From Gadus chalcogrammus (lineage: Eukaryota; Chordata; Actinopteri; Gadiformes; Gadidae): a stretch of DNA of 64,000 nucleotides. The position numbers and the translations under genes were made by a program. The stretch lies in assembly GCF_026213295.1 (NCBI RefSeq), contig NC_079425.1, positions 13,178,897 to 13,242,896 of the forward strand, written 5' to 3'. This document shows positions 48,027-60,867 of the stretch, piece by piece. The stretch's first letter is position 1. Each line of letters starts with the position of its first letter. Below the pieces are notes generated by a model. The model saw only the letters and a program-made list of their open reading frames with translations. It did no database searches and was not told the DNA's origin.

Positions 48027-48900
48027 ATTGTCCAAACCAGTTGGGCTCTTTCTGGCAGTTATTCTAAAACCGCCTGGCTAGCTCCAGTTTGGCGACAGGA
48101 AGCGTTTCCCTCCGTGTCGCTGTAATGTGCTTCTTCTGGAAGGCTATCTCAAGTGCAGAATGTTATTTGTTCGCCCATTAGCGTAGCGCACCATAGCCGC
48201 TTTGTGTCAGGTTGGTTGCACACTAACGTTCCAGATAATAGATCAGCAGGGAGGTAGCCAGTGAGCCCAGGTATTCAGAGCTCTTCTGGGACGCTCTTCT
48301 CATCCACGTTGAACGGGCCTCTAGGAAAAAGCTTGGTTCCTCTTCCTATCATAGCACCATTAGTCAGTTTATAACCTTCTACGTCACTACGGACACACCG
48401 AAGGGCAGGAGTAAAGTGGATCAATATAACAGTAACAAAAATAAAACACCAGAGCGTTTAATACTTTTTTTCACACTGCGCTAAAACTTTTGAACTGCCG
48501 TGGACTCTGTCCAATAAGATAATAAGTGTTTGTAACGCCTTGCGGCGCTGCTCCAGGGATTCAAGAGGAAATTCTGATATTTTTCTTCTGTGGTGCTTTA
48601 ATAGGTCTCCCGGGTCCTCCAAGTGTTATGGATTCAAAATAAAGACAAAAGTAAAAAAATATGTAATTTGTGTGATATGAAGAAATGGTAATTGTCATTC
48701 TGCACTCAAACACATTGCCATTTCCTGTATTTGTATGTCTGCGATTGTAAGTGAATATTATTTATGTTTATGATTATTGTTTATTTATGTTTGAATTTGA
48801 GCCACATGGAAGATGATTACCTATCCCACTGTTTCCGTGCATGTATGCATCCATATAAACCACTACGCCCGAGGTCTGGCAGGCAGTGTGTTAAAACAAT
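48027..48900. other. Unique non-coding DNA up to the gap
   Basis: Nothing recognised. Confidence 0.5.
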
Positions 48901-49000
48901 NNNNNNNNNNNNNNNNNNNNNNNNNNNNNNNNNNNNNNNNNNNNNNNNNNNNNNNNNNNNNNNNNNNNNNNNNNNNNNNNNNNNNNNNNNNNNNNNNNNN
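48901..49000. other. Assembly gap (100 N)
   Basis: Exactly 100 N, again a placeholder size. A degenerate GATAAAAGCGTCCACCTAAT tail-like sequence lies at 49039-49058, right of the gap. Confidence 1.
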
Positions 49001-49289
49001 TTGCTAAGAACCTATGCACTCCATGAGTATGCCACTTTTGATAAAAGCGTCCACCTAATAGTCTTCTCTTAGAGTTCCTCCGCATGGCTCTGCTTCTCTC
49101 CCTGTCTCTGTCCCCTCCTCTCTTTTCCTATCCGTCTCTCTGTATCTCCCCCTCCTTTTTTCTCCTCTCTGCACGTCTTCATCTTAATCTCATTGTATCT
49201 TCTCTCCCAAAGCCGGTGTACGCTCTCCTCCAGAGCAGATGGTGGAGGAGACGTCGTGTTTGAGGTGTGCACTAGGGGTCTGAAGGGGC

Positions 49290-49607
49290 TGTGATGCCCG
49301 TGAACACGGAGTACAGGGTAACGCCGGGGTCAAAGTTCAGGCCATCCTAGCTGTCACTGAGGCACCTGCCGTTGCTAACACCTCCTCTCTGACCTGGGCC
49401 TACACCCTGGGTGGCCGCAACCCCCTCCACCCTCCAGATGGCTTTGCCAGCTGGAGCTCAGTGGGGCCTTGGAGCATCAAACCCCACCGCTACACCAGGT
49501 CTACGTTCCAAAACTTGATCCTAATGCTCGAGCTGAGGCTTGATCCCATGGGCATCGAGCACCAGCGGTTGCATGATAAATGGGCAGGTTGTTTCAGATT
49601 TATCTAA
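49290..49607 (+). CDS. Stop-to-stop open frame, possible exon or pseudogene
   Basis: A frame of about 105 codons without ATG near its start encodes a non-repetitive peptide that includes LAVTEAPAVANTSSLTWAYT and, later, WSIKPHRYTRSTFQNLILM. A long pyrimidine tract ending CCCAAAG (about 49140-49212) precedes it and could be a 3' splice site, and another frame just downstream of that site reads GDVVFEVCTRGLKGL before a stop. Switching frames would be needed to join them, which points to a decayed exon. I do not recognise the protein. Confidence 0.25.
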   Translation, partial: CDAREHGVQGNAGVKVQAILAVTEAPAVANTSSLTWAYTLGGRNPLHPPDGFASWSSVGPWSIKPHRYTRSTFQNLILMLELRLDPMGIEHQRLHDKWAGCFRFI

Positions 49608-51245
49608 TTCATAGTGGACTGTCGATGTTCTGACCAATCAAAAGGTTCAGAGTTGGTAACCAATCACGTTTTAAATCAAAAAATCGCTAAAAACCCTTCT
49701 TATTCCCTGATTTATCCTTGGTTAGTCGGCCCCCGACAGATTGAGCTTCTTGTCAAGCAGCTTCAGAAAGTCCAGAATTAGAACAGGGGGTACAATGGCG
49801 TACGACATCTGGAGATTAAACAGGAAGCCTGAAGTCAATCGTGGTGATGGATAACCGAATTGCTTTTAATTGTATTAGCGCTATGCTGGCAGTGTACCTG
49901 CTCTGTGTAACTGTGTGTGTACTCTGGGAACTTGATTGTACTGTGTTTACCTGTCTAAACTGTGTGTGTACCTACAGTATGGGCATGGATGTAGTGGGAA
50001 ATAAATTCATTCCTGGACTGAGCCCTGGGGGGGTTGAGGGGCATCTCACTGCTGTGCGCTACTTTTGCATTAATGTTTGTTTGCTTTCAATAACTGAGTT
50101 GTGATTGGCCAGAGAGCCAAGTCCCGGAAAACGGGTACAGGACAATATCATGTGCTCCCCAAATGATGGCACACAGAGGGGGGCAGTAAATGGCAAAAAC
50201 GTCGACGTTGAAGATATTTTGACAGCCAACCGGCCCACCGATGCAGCTGCATCGTTGGATTTGTCCCGTTACGCCCGATGGCCAGTACACCGGAGCCTAC
50301 ATGTATAAGTTAGAGTTAAAACAAGAACGTGCTCAGTTATTTTGATTAAGTGTCTGTTGCTTAGATATAAGAGCTATTATTTGAGAGCAACTGAGTGCAA
50401 TTCTGCATGAGAATATCTGTTCTGGTTGATAATGCTGCCTCTGTATGAGGCTAGGTATGATTTAATACCCTGCTCATTTTTGAACTATCAGGGTAACTCT
50501 TCCCTGAATGGTTCAGGGAATCCATCTTAACTGTCAATCACAGGTGTGTGATTGTAGCACTTCTCAATGGTGAGAAAGTATAGGGTGGAGGGAGCAGGGT
50601 TATTTTTGGGTTGCTAGCTTCTGCTCTTTTATGCTCTCTCTCTCTTTACATATTTCCAATCTTACCTCAAGGACCTCTAAATGCACTCATTTATATAGTT
50701 TTGCCCAAAGAATGTGCATTTTATTTATCATTGTGAGATTCCCAAAGATTTCTTTAATCATTTTCAACTTTCCCCTCGGAGAGGTGACGTGTAGATATTA
50801 ATTATTGGTTGAAAGATCAAAAAACTCATCAGCTAAAATCAACTAAATAGCTGATATGTAAATAAATGTGCCTGTGAAACAGTTGTATAGTATTCTTTCG
50901 GGAATATCTTATTGTGGGTAGATATTTTCATTCAATGCAGCACAGAATATTATTTTGTGTCAGGATCAACCCGGGGGTCACTAAATGCATGTTGCCTACA
51001 CATCATTAGCGCTCATTTAGAAAGCTAGACAGTTGGTTTTGTACGTGCGGTGACACTGTTTGTCCTGAAATAAATAACCAGTTGTTCTCCAGATGGACAG
51101 AACTAATTTCTACTGGACACATAATTATCTCTCTGCACCAAACCTCTGTTCTCAAGTCACCTGTGGTATTCTGGGAACAAACAAAAAACTGCCTCCCACT
51201 ACCTGTACTTTTGTCTCTAAATTCTCAGCTTTTGTTCAAGTTTAG
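49608..51245. other. Unique non-coding DNA
   Basis: No gene is recognised; frames here are short and without domains. Confidence 0.5.
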
Positions 51246-51249
51246 ACTC

Positions 51250-51870
51250 TGGTTCCATTAAGTCCCTTCTGCAAGGGGCTTCAACCTCTTCCCTGTGCCC
51301 TCGGGCAACGCAAGGAAGGAAGGAAGAAGGCGGGATTGGGGGGGTTGTTTTAATCCAAAGCCCACCGCTGCAGAAGGCTTTCAACGCCACCAATTTAACC
51401 CGCTGGCGTCAGAGCGACCAGCGATGGGGAAAGAAAATAATCATTACTACCTGTTTACGCCTTTGGGAGAAAGAGGGACGGAGGAATGGGGTTGCGGGGC
51501 GGAACGGGAGAGAGGGGAACAATGTGCGCTGATCCAAAGACAACCGCGACACGAGAGACTTATTATCTCAAACTTCCAATGGAGTTCAGAAACTCACATG
51601 AGCCCTGGGATCAGCCGCTGTGATATATTAGCTGCTGTGTGTCAGAGATTTACAAACACGGACAGCGTATCCTTAAGGTGAAGGCCCTGACGGAGCCCAC
51701 ATTAATAAGCTCCCAGATCAAGACAATTAGTCCACAATGGTGTGGTTGTTTGGCCTCAAATAAAGAGATTGTGGATAAATAATGGCCAGATCATGTGATT
51801 GGGTGTTATTGCATTAATTGTCCGATACCCTCCATTTCCCTCATTGTGTTCCTAGTGTTTACAAAATCAC
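51250..51870. promoter_or_regulatory. Candidate conserved non-coding element (enhancer-like)
   Basis: About 600 bp free of simple repeats. It has ACCAATTTAACCC, ACATTAATAAGCTCC, AAGACAATTAGTCC, AAATAAAGAGATTG and TTGCATTAATTGTCC, i.e. dense ATTA/TAAT cores plus a POU-like TTGCATTAAT. The 128-codon plus frame (51295-51681) ends within it and has no domain. I read this as regulatory rather than coding. Confidence 0.3.
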
Positions 51871-53320
51871 GCACGAGAAAGCTCATTGCTGTGACGATCA
51901 GTTAGCATAACTGAGATGACAGTGCTGCGCGTTGTTGTTTGTTGTCGTCTTTTGTAGTGGCTTGTTGAGACGATCCTCTATCCCACTCTCTCCACTTCCA
52001 CATAATGAGCTGAAAGAAATAGATGGAATAGCTCTGTCTTAATGAGGTGTCTATCAAGCCATTAGCAGAAATACACAGTGACACTTGGTTACAATGGCAA
52101 CAAAGGCCATTGTATGCATTATATTTTGTATGTATTTGCATATTGTATTTATTATTTATTTTCAGGAGTGAAACTGGAAACCCAAACACCAGGGTGGTGC
52201 AAACTGGCCCTAGGGGAAAAATGATATAATATGATAAAATAAACTAAAAAGTATGTTTGCAGAAAACCAAAAACAGTTCAGTACATATCACTGGATAAAG
52301 CAAAAAACAGTAGGCTTAGAGAAGGCTTTCAAAAAACTGAAAAGAAAAGGTATATTGAATTGATCAAATCATAATTGTTGTAATTCCCAGAAGAAAGAAA
52401 CTATAGTAATGAATCAGAAGGTTATCCGCTATCTTCAACTTGTGCAATGTCCTTGTCAAAGGATAAAAAAGCGGAGGGAATGAAATATTATAAGTAACAG
52501 TCTACACACAGCATGTGGTGGTTCAAAAATAATATCCATTTCGCTACCATTACTGTAGCCACAAGGAACATTTTGACCAGTACCCCAGTCCACTTTTATA
52601 TTTTCAAGCATATCAAGTGTTTTTTTTGCCAGGCCTCAATGAAGAAGGCCTCAATGAAGATCTGTCTATTATGGCCCAACAGCTCAAAGGATTTTGACAC
52701 CCCTGATTAACATCCATACATTTTTCTTACGCATGTTTCTATCTGCATTGTCTTATCACATTGTAACCCTGACCCTAACCCTAACCCTCTTGAGCAAAGT
52801 AGGGTAACGGAAACAATTTCCCAATAGAATAACCTAAATGTGAAACAATGTTATGGTACTTCTATGTTGTATCCATTGTTAGACTGGGTGAGTGACAAAT
52901 ATCCTAATATCCTAGAGTCCTTCTGGGTTTCTTTCTCTTTATTTAATTACATTTCTTACACTTTTATAATAGAATTAGATTTTCAGAAAATGGCTAAGTA
53001 AATCTAATCCATGTGTATTGGAAAAATATATATATATAATTGCTGAAAAATAATTATTTGAGCAAAAGAAAAATAAAGAAAATCTTTTTCTTTTACTGGG
53101 AACTGGGCCACAAATTGATGCGTCCACCAACGATTGAGCTAAATTACGAAAAACTATAGTTCAAAAAAACATGTTGACCCGTACTCAAAAGTGCAACGCT
53201 ACATTGGCCTTTGGATTTGCGAGAGCTTTATTGACTACAAAAAAACACTGCTGCAATTAATTCACTTGAAAGTCACTGCCGTTATTTAAAACCTATTCCA
53301 TATCTTCCGGCTGGGGTCAT
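51871..53320. other. Unique non-coding DNA with a short telomere-like repeat
   Basis: 52765-52788 reads AACCCTGACCCTAACCCTAA plus CCCT, i.e. about three and a half CCCTAA units with one change. Otherwise nothing is recognised. Confidence 0.6.
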
Positions 53321-53488
53321 GGGTGTTCTATAAGGGAATAAAAGACAGCAGAACCTGGTTATTCTATTTAACGGCCAGCAACATTCGTTCAGTTTCTCTG
53401 TTCATTCAACGCTGTATTCCAACTTCTCCAACCTCATTGTCCATGGCCAGCTTTGTTGTGCAAAGAAGAGTTCAACCCAACTCATATA

Positions 53489-53519
53489 AAATCCTCCACA
53501 ATGCCGTTGTGGAGGATTT
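53489..53519. repeat. Perfect 13-bp hairpin beside a TATA-like site
   Basis: AAATCCTCCACAA (53489-53501) and TTGTGGAGGATTT (53507-53519) with a five-base loop. The left arm overlaps the end of CATATAAAAT. Confidence 0.85.
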
Positions 53520-53639
53520 ATTCAGGCCAAGCGCTTATTTCACACAGCTAAAGAAATTGTCCTTCTAGTGGATGCTGCTGTTGTCATTCTTATTGTTGTT
53601 GCTGTTAATTACAAGTTATTATATATTGTGATAAAATAT

Positions 53640-53905
53640 AGATACCTTAGAGATACTGAAGATACTGAGATGCTGTTGGCACATGTTAGAGATAATTTAG
53701 ATACTGAGGTAATCTAAAGATTCTGTAGATAGAAATACTGTAGATACTATATAGATACTATAAATATACTGTAGAGATACTGTAGATAATATAAAGATAC
53801 TGTAGAGATACTGTAAAGATACTGTAGATACTATAAAGATACTGTTGTGATACTTTAAATATACTGTAGATACTATAAAGATACTGTAGATGCTAAATTG
53901 ATACT
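53640..53905. repeat. Degenerate AGATACTGT tandem repeat
   Basis: Irregular copies of AGATACTGTAGATACTATAA-like words with a period of about 11-22 bases. The minus frame of Y/S/I repeats is an artefact. Confidence 0.8.
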
Positions 53906-54530
53906 GTCGAGATACAATGGGTATCTTTTCCCTGGGCCACTGAGGGCTGGGGATGCCCATCCCAGATCGCCATGCCCAAATAAACACTAGCGAACACCAC
54001 TACTAACACACACTCACTGTAGCGTTACCCGGTGGGGGAGAAATGGTGGGATCGTGTGGCCAGATAAGTGGTGGTGGTGATGGTCAAATGACTAGAAGTC
54101 ATAAAAGGGTTGGATAATAACCAAACAAGTGTATTTACAGAATACAAAGTCATTCTTGCCCTTTAAGTTTGTCCTGCAACCATAATGAAAATTGAAGCAA
54201 ACAGCTTCGCCGCAAACTGTTCACACAACCGATCTATCAGCAGAATGTGCCTCTTAAATACACTGGAGAAATCCATTCTTAAATTAACTTTACTAGCAAA
54301 TACATGACTATTAAATTGAGGGCTGAATGCCAGGAATTCTCCATTTGCACCATTAACCAGGAGCAGGTGATACGTGATTATTGTATGGTTTAGTTAGATT
54401 ATGGTCCTGTTTATGAAAAGTTTGAACAATGTATGTTCCAAGTATTTCATAGAGTAACTAAAAATATCATTGTGCTCATGTTGTTATTCAGGAATGGGTG
54501 AAGTGAAACGGTATGGCAAACCTTCGCACG
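53906..54530. other. Unique non-coding spacer
   Basis: Nothing recognised. Confidence 0.5.
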
Positions 54531-54590
54531 CATATGCACAGGCACACAGACACATGCACAAACACACACACGCATACGCAGAAATACACA

Positions 54591-54637
<47 letters not shown>
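54531..54637. repeat. (CA)n microsatellite
   Basis: Imperfect CACACGCATAC start, pure CA from 54599 to 54636. Confidence 0.97.
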
Positions 54638-54638
<1 letters not shown>

Positions 54639-57117
54639 TTAACATATAAACATGTCCTGACATAGATTTGCACAGAAGCACTAACCTTTATTAGCATTCC
54701 CACCTGGCATTAGCACCCCTCCATAGCTTAGGGAGTTTAGCAGGGAACAGATCACATGACCTCATCCTAGGCTTGATTTCACAGCCCCATGTCAATGTTT
54801 ACCAAGCTTGATTCAAGAGCATTTCTTTTTGGCCACGGATGGTTGATCAAAGGTAAATCTGAACACATGCTTACGCTTTGAAAGAGACCGCCATTGGGAA
54901 AACTCCTTGAGAACAAAGTTATCGTAGGAAACATGAGGTTTAATGCAGTAGAGGAATGAATAAAAAGGGTTTAGAGTGTCTTCAGTTGCTCAATGTTGGT
55001 TGAGTAAATTAAATTAATATTATTAACAGGTGTGGAAAAAAATCAGTCCTTGGACCACGAGTGTAATACGTTGCAGAAACATTTAAAAGCAAAAAATGTA
55101 AATAGATATCTCTGATTCAAGTTCCCATTTTTTCCAGAAATTCCCACTTTTCTTTTAATCGACTGTATTGGTTTCCTTGATTAAGCAATGGTAAACTTTT
55201 CATCACTTAGTGAACTTATTATGAAATATCCAGCAAGGTTATAAGAGGTTGACATGAAGAATGTTCCTGCCAGTTTATAGTCAATGCTGAAGTTGTTGGT
55301 TGTTGGGTGATGTTACTTAGTTATTGCTAAAATTAATTACATTCCGTTCAAGTAATACAATACTTACAGACTTAATAAAATGTGTCCCAAACTCGACTGC
55401 GGTGACTTTCTTCAAGTAACGAGTTGCCTGCAAATTACTTCCCAGGTGTTTATTTATTGTTCTGCTTTTATAAAATGGATTTATCATATTATAACACTCT
55501 ATTGCCAATATATTGAATCAAATTAAAGGCTGTGGCTTGCAGAGTCTACCCCAGCAACCTAAAATAAACATTTGGATAGGGCTAACTGTACCCCCAATTT
55601 AGTTTGTAAAATTAATGCAAAGGTAATGACATGAAACTTCAAAGCAAAAGTATTATGGTAGAGTTACACGTAATAAATAACATGTGAAATTTACGTGCCA
55701 AAGAATGATCCAAAATGACCTTCTTCCATGTCTGTAACATGCAGCGTTTGCCTGCTGAGACGACCGCGCGCTGGTAGCCTATTAGGCGGGAGCTCTCACC
55801 TTATTAAACATTTACATCAAAGATGTAAGGAAGAGGAAAACGTGGGGAATACGCCCGGAGCTCTTCACCGCCCCGAGGGGGCTGCTTGTGCTCATGTCAC
55901 TGCTGCTCTCGGGTGGAAAAGAGGTAAACCTTTTCCTTTACCACCGTATAAAGATCAAACACTGTGCGGCTGCTGGCTCTTCCGTGACGTCGGTTTGGAA
56001 AGAGACGCTGGGGATAAGAGTGCACTTTCATTACCGTGCCATTTTATATCATTTGTAGTTGTAAACAGGTGAGAGCCAAAATAAAACAGTAACACATGCA
56101 TTTATTTAAAGGGTTGTGGATGTGGGAGCTACCAGACCTTAATGGAACTTGGCACCCGTTTTGTACAGGGAGGAATGGAATGCCCTGATGACAGGGAGAC
56201 CCTAATCCTGCCTTGATGAGGCAGAATTAGCCTAATAGTTTTGCTTGATCACTGTCTGAGTTGTCCATGTTGATCTTTTCTGTCTGATGTACTTCGGCAG
56301 ATTGAATTGTATTCACACAGGAGTGCAGTGATTCCAATACGTACAAACATCAATCTCTTGCCCTCTATCTATGTATCTCTCACTGTCTCTCTGCCTCCAA
56401 AAAAAGTGTGTGTGGGTGGGTGGATGCCAGTTAGTGTGTATGATAAGAGAGAGTGAAAAAACAGTTGAAAACCTAAACTAGGGTTGGATGTAGGGCTGTG
56501 GTTGAAATATACAGTTAATGTAATGTATTGAATCAATAAATCAGGTCAATTACATTTACAAGAGGTAAGAGAGGATAGACGGGCTGAACCTTTCATTTCA
56601 CTGGCATCTTCAGGGTTATGCCGTCCTAATCTATGCATGCAAACGGTAACAAACTGTGTGGGCTGTCACACTTTAAAGTTTACATCAATCAAATGGAAAC
56701 ATGAATATTAATGTGGGCTTTGGAACTCATCTGCACTCAAGTTCAAACCTAACTGATTCGCTTGGCAGTTTGTTCGCAAGACGCGTTTGTATGTTTATTA
56801 ATAAAACATTTAAATGCAGTAACTGAATTGATTAAACTTGTTTTTTTTTTTATCATCCTTCCTGCCAAAGCCCATAGGACCACACACAGCCACTGGTACA
56901 CACTCCCAGTACGTTCTCCAGCAGATGTTGGCATTTCTAGGATGGACAGCGCACCCCCACCCTAACCCCGGGGGGGGGGCTGTGGGAGCTCTCTCCCTCT
57001 GCTGGGGTTTCTTCACTGCTTCTAACGGAACACTCCGGAACAGTGAGGCAACACCTCCAGGCAACGTGGAAGACATTTAGCTGACAGACGGGCTGCTGAG
57101 GGTCGTCGGCACCGAAC
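54638..57117. other. Unique non-coding DNA
   Basis: No gene is recognised. A 114-codon plus frame at 55728-56072 (start MSVTCSVCLLRRPRAG) has mixed composition but no domain. A CRE-like GTGACGTCGG lies inside it at about 55984. Confidence 0.4.
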
Positions 57118-57710
57118 ACAGCAAGAGGAGAAGCAGGAGGAGAAGGGGGAGAAAGAGGAGGAGGTGGAGGAAGAGTAGGAGGAGGACGTGGAGGAAGAGT
57201 AGGAGGAGGAGGTGGAGAAAGAGGAGGTGGAGGAAGAATAGGAGGAGGAAGAGGAGTAGGTGGCGGAAGAGGAGGTGGAGGAAGAGGAGTAGGTGGAGGT
57301 AGAGGCGGAGGAGGAGAAGGAGCAGGAGGAGGGGGAGAAAGAGGAGTAGTTGGAGGAAGAGGAGGAGAAGGAGGTGGAGAAAGAGGAGGAGCTGGGGGAA
57401 GAGGAGGAGGAGGAGGTGGAGAAAGAGGAGGAGGTGGGGGCAGAGGAGGAGAAGGAGGAGAAAGAGGAGGAGGTGTAGGAAGAGGAGAAGAGGTGGAGGA
57501 AGAGAAGGAGAAGAGGAGGAGGTGGAGAAAGAGGAGGAGGTGGAGGAAGAGGAGAAGAGGTGGAGGAAGAGAAGGAGAAGAGGAGGAGGTGGAGGAGAGG
57601 AGGAGGTGGAGAAAGAAGAGGAGGTGGAGGATGAGGAGTAGGTGGTGGGAGAGGAGTAGGAGGAAAAGAGGTGAACGAAGAGGAGAAGGGGAGGAGGAGG
57701 ATTTAGAGCA
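57118..57710. repeat. GGAGGA/GGTGGA purine-rich minisatellite
   Basis: Plus strand of AGGAGGTGGAGGAAGAGGAG-type words with short-range periods of 3, 6 and 12-18 bases. A 319-codon P/L/S-rich minus frame (56937-57896) covers it and is an artefact. It is a candidate for triplex (H-DNA) formation. Confidence 0.93.
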
Positions 57711-57719
57711 ATATCGTCT

Positions 57720-58995
57720 ACCTGTAGTCATTCTAAAGCAAGAAGCCCTACCTGCTCCATCAAGATATGGATCTGTTTCGCTGTGATTACGTTTGATAAA
57801 AGCTTCTGATAAAATAGTAGAGCACATCAAAATGGACATTTGTGTTGCTGTGATCGTGGCCCCCCCGGGGGGCGGAGCATAACAACCTGACCACAAAGAA
57901 TATTGATAACCCCGTCAGTTCACTAAGTGCTCCTGCTATCGCTAATCAGATCCTGATGAATCAATATTCCTCTCTCCACCATCACGTCTAGTTGAGCTCA
58001 TCTGCTATACGTGACCTTGGGGACTGCGATAAGATATGCACTGAGAGACAGCACTCCTGGCTGCTTTTAGCTCTGCTTGAAGAATTGTACATCTGTGGAC
58101 TAACATCGACAACAAAAAGTGTGTATGTAAGTCACATGTGAGCTTTATTTAGATTAGTCTACGAGGGTTGTAATAGGAATGCTGATGAGAATGCTGATGA
58201 GGCCGTTTCTGTTGTTCATTAGACACATTCGTGGAAATATTTAATTTGCAACGATAATTATTGAATAGATATTCGTTTTCTGTTTCTTGGAATTGTAATA
58301 TAGAATGCTAAGCAGGGTATTTAATGGGTTTGGACTCTTTAACAGTAATATACTGTTAATAAATATTAGTATTCCAACAGAGGTCTAAGCTATCCACCAG
58401 ACAAATTCCCCCTAGAAAGGTAATTAGTATGTAACAATGTAATTGATATGCAGTACATTTGGTATTCCGCACCCATGCAAATGGGACCAGATGGAAATCC
58501 ATTTTTACATATTAAAATAAGGTTTGGATAGTGGAAAGTTGCAAAATATTTACGTTTAGAGAAAGTGTAGCCCTTAATAAAGTAACACAGATGTCAACGT
58601 GAATATATGATTATTAATCAGTAGTACAACAGACGTCTATGCACAGTAAAGAGCATATTAGGCTAGTTAGCTCCAGCAAGTGGTTAAATTCTAATGTTGG
58701 TTTGAATGTGGCATATTTTCGTTACTCTACCTGGATGGGAGCTACAATAAAATAAACCTCATCCTCACGTTTATAAATCTTATAGAGATATAACACAGAG
58801 ATATATCTTCTAATGTGTGTGTTTCCTATTGGTTAACGGGAATCAGCAATGGAAAGGTCTTTAGAGCTTTTAAATTAAAAGCCCCTCAGGGAACAGACCT
58901 GTGGATTTCCGCTGACTTGTGTGGTAATTAGGGTATCATTATCATACATGCGAGCATGATCACTTATTCATCTGTCAATCGATAGAAATGTGAAC
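57720..58995. other. Unique non-coding DNA
   Basis: 57900-58100 is low-repeat and could be regulatory; no gene is recognised. Confidence 0.4.
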
Positions 58996-58997
58996 CA

Positions 58998-59070
58998 CTA
59001 TTTACTATTAAGTAATTTAGCAGATCCTTTTATCGAAAGTGATAGACAATGAATTCAGATACAGCAGGCA
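58998..59070 (-). repeat. Teleost LINE/SINE 3'-tail-like repeat, reverse orientation
   Basis: ATTTAGCAGATCCTTTTATC followed by GAAAGTGATAGACAATGAAT is the reverse complement of the same tail type as at 47926-48026, more diverged. Confidence 0.65.
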
Positions 59071-60180
59071 GCAAGTACTCTTGCTGTAGGATTTAAGGAT
59101 AGGATTTTGCTTTAGGATCTCTCATTTTTTTTATCCTAAACATTGCTCCCATCCCTTAAAGGTCTGTGTTCTTTGGACAAAGTGTGTGTTGTGTCCATGT
59201 TTGGTCTGAGCAAACAAGACTATTATCCAACGCTGCGTGCTGATTGGCCGGCCAGCGGAGTGTGCAGACCTTGCCGAACGCCTACACAGCGGTGGTCGTA
59301 CCGCACGTTATTGCTTTTCTTTCTTTATTGTGTTACCGTGCTTCTGAGCGTGGGTGGCTTCGGTGCCGCGCTAACTCTCTCTGAGTATTCCTGCCTCGTT
59401 TCATTTGTAATCTCTCTTTCTGAGGCGTGATGGCCTCGCGATCCTTGCCGAGATCACAGCTCCAGTCCAGGATCACAGGGACAGAATCTAAGAGTAGGGT
59501 ATGATGTCAGGCTTCTCATTAATAGCGTGCGATGATGTCGTCTTGGGCCTGACAGAGTTGAAGTTGAGTTGTTTACCAAGACCCCAGCAACAGCATGGAT
59601 CGTAGTAAGACACTTGCTGAAGTGCTCCCATTTTGGAAACGCAGGCATTAGTCAATGTCATGATTATGTCTGTGATTGTTTTTTATAAGCAAAATCAGCA
59701 TAATAAAGATTTTAGGTTAGTTGATGTTAATCTCATTGCTTTGTTTTCTAATCATATCAATAATTACCACACACATTGTTCTCATCAAGCTAAAGTGCAA
59801 ATAAAATCAGTTTTTTTTACATTTGGAAAGCCCATCCCTGAATAGGTGGTTAATGGGTGGACTCTGTCATCAGCATTAGTTGTAGGTATGTACCTAAATA
59901 TCAATGTATCAACGAGACCCATAAAGAATTCTTCAGTTGGAACATTCCGGAAACAAACACATTTCTTACACTGGAAGATAGATGGATTGCTAGGTATGCA
60001 GGTCTATCTATCATTCTGTTCGTCCATCCATCCATCCATCTGTCTAACTGTCCGTGAGTCTATCTGCCTGTCTGTCCATCCGCCCACCCCCTGTGAACAG
60101 TCCATCCCATAAACCCTGAAACCATATGGATCCTGTCATCTGATTGGTGCACCAAGAGAAAGAGAAATAGCAATGGAAGG
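59071..60180. other. Unique non-coding DNA
   Basis: Apart from the open frame listed separately, only a CCATCCATCCAT tract at 60024-60040 stands out. Confidence 0.5.
59143..59430 (+). CDS. Open frame with a hydrophobic segment, unknown
   Basis: 95 codons from ATG. The second half has two hydrophobic stretches (LLLFFLYCVTVLLSVGGFGA and SCLVSFVISL), as in a small membrane protein. No known family is recognised and no splice context is clear. A CT-rich DNA stretch alone can create such segments, so this is probably chance. Confidence 0.15.
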   Translation: MLPSLKGLCSLDKVCVVSMFGLSKQDYYPTLRADWPASGVCRPCRTPTQRWSYRTLLLFFLYCVTVLLSVGGFGAALTLSEYSCLVSFVISLSEA

Positions 60181-60182
60181 GG

Positions 60183-60365
<183 letters not shown>

Positions 60366-60718
60366 AATAAGAAGAGAAGTGGAATGTGAGAGAGACACAA
60401 ATAGGATTAGAAGAGAAAGGGGAGAAGAGAGAGGTAGGGAGAGTGAGAGCAAGAGGTTACAGGGGGTAGCAGGTAAACAGAACATTCTGCAGACAGAGTG
60501 GTGTGATGGATCAACATGGCTGGATGGAATGACAAGAGGATGACAGAGGGGGAGGGGGAGAGAGAGAGAGAGAGACAGGGAGGAGAGAGCAGGGGGAGTG
60601 GGAGAGGAGAAAGGAGTCGATGGAAATATGGGACGGAGAGAAGTAGAGGAGAAGAAAAGGAAAAGGGAAGGAGAGTGGAAGAGAGAGAGATATCATCACT
60701 ATACTCATACTACACAAA

Positions 60719-60751
60719 TGCACACACACAAACACACACACCTGTACACTT

Positions 60752-60807
<56 letters not shown>

Positions 60808-60812
60808 TCACG
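60719..60812. repeat. (CA)n microsatellite
   Basis: Imperfect start, then pure CA from 60754 to 60804. Confidence 0.98.
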
Positions 60813-60867
60813 CTCCACATCACATTGTGATAGTGGCCCATTTACACATAAAGTGCACATAAAATAA

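Noticed and set aside
55728..56072. 114-codon plus-strand protein
   Set aside because: No domain, splice context or repeat elsewhere; open length is within chance for its base composition.
56937..57896. 319-codon open frame on the minus strand
   Set aside because: It is a proline/leucine/serine frame read through a purine-rich minisatellite; composition, not selection, keeps it open.
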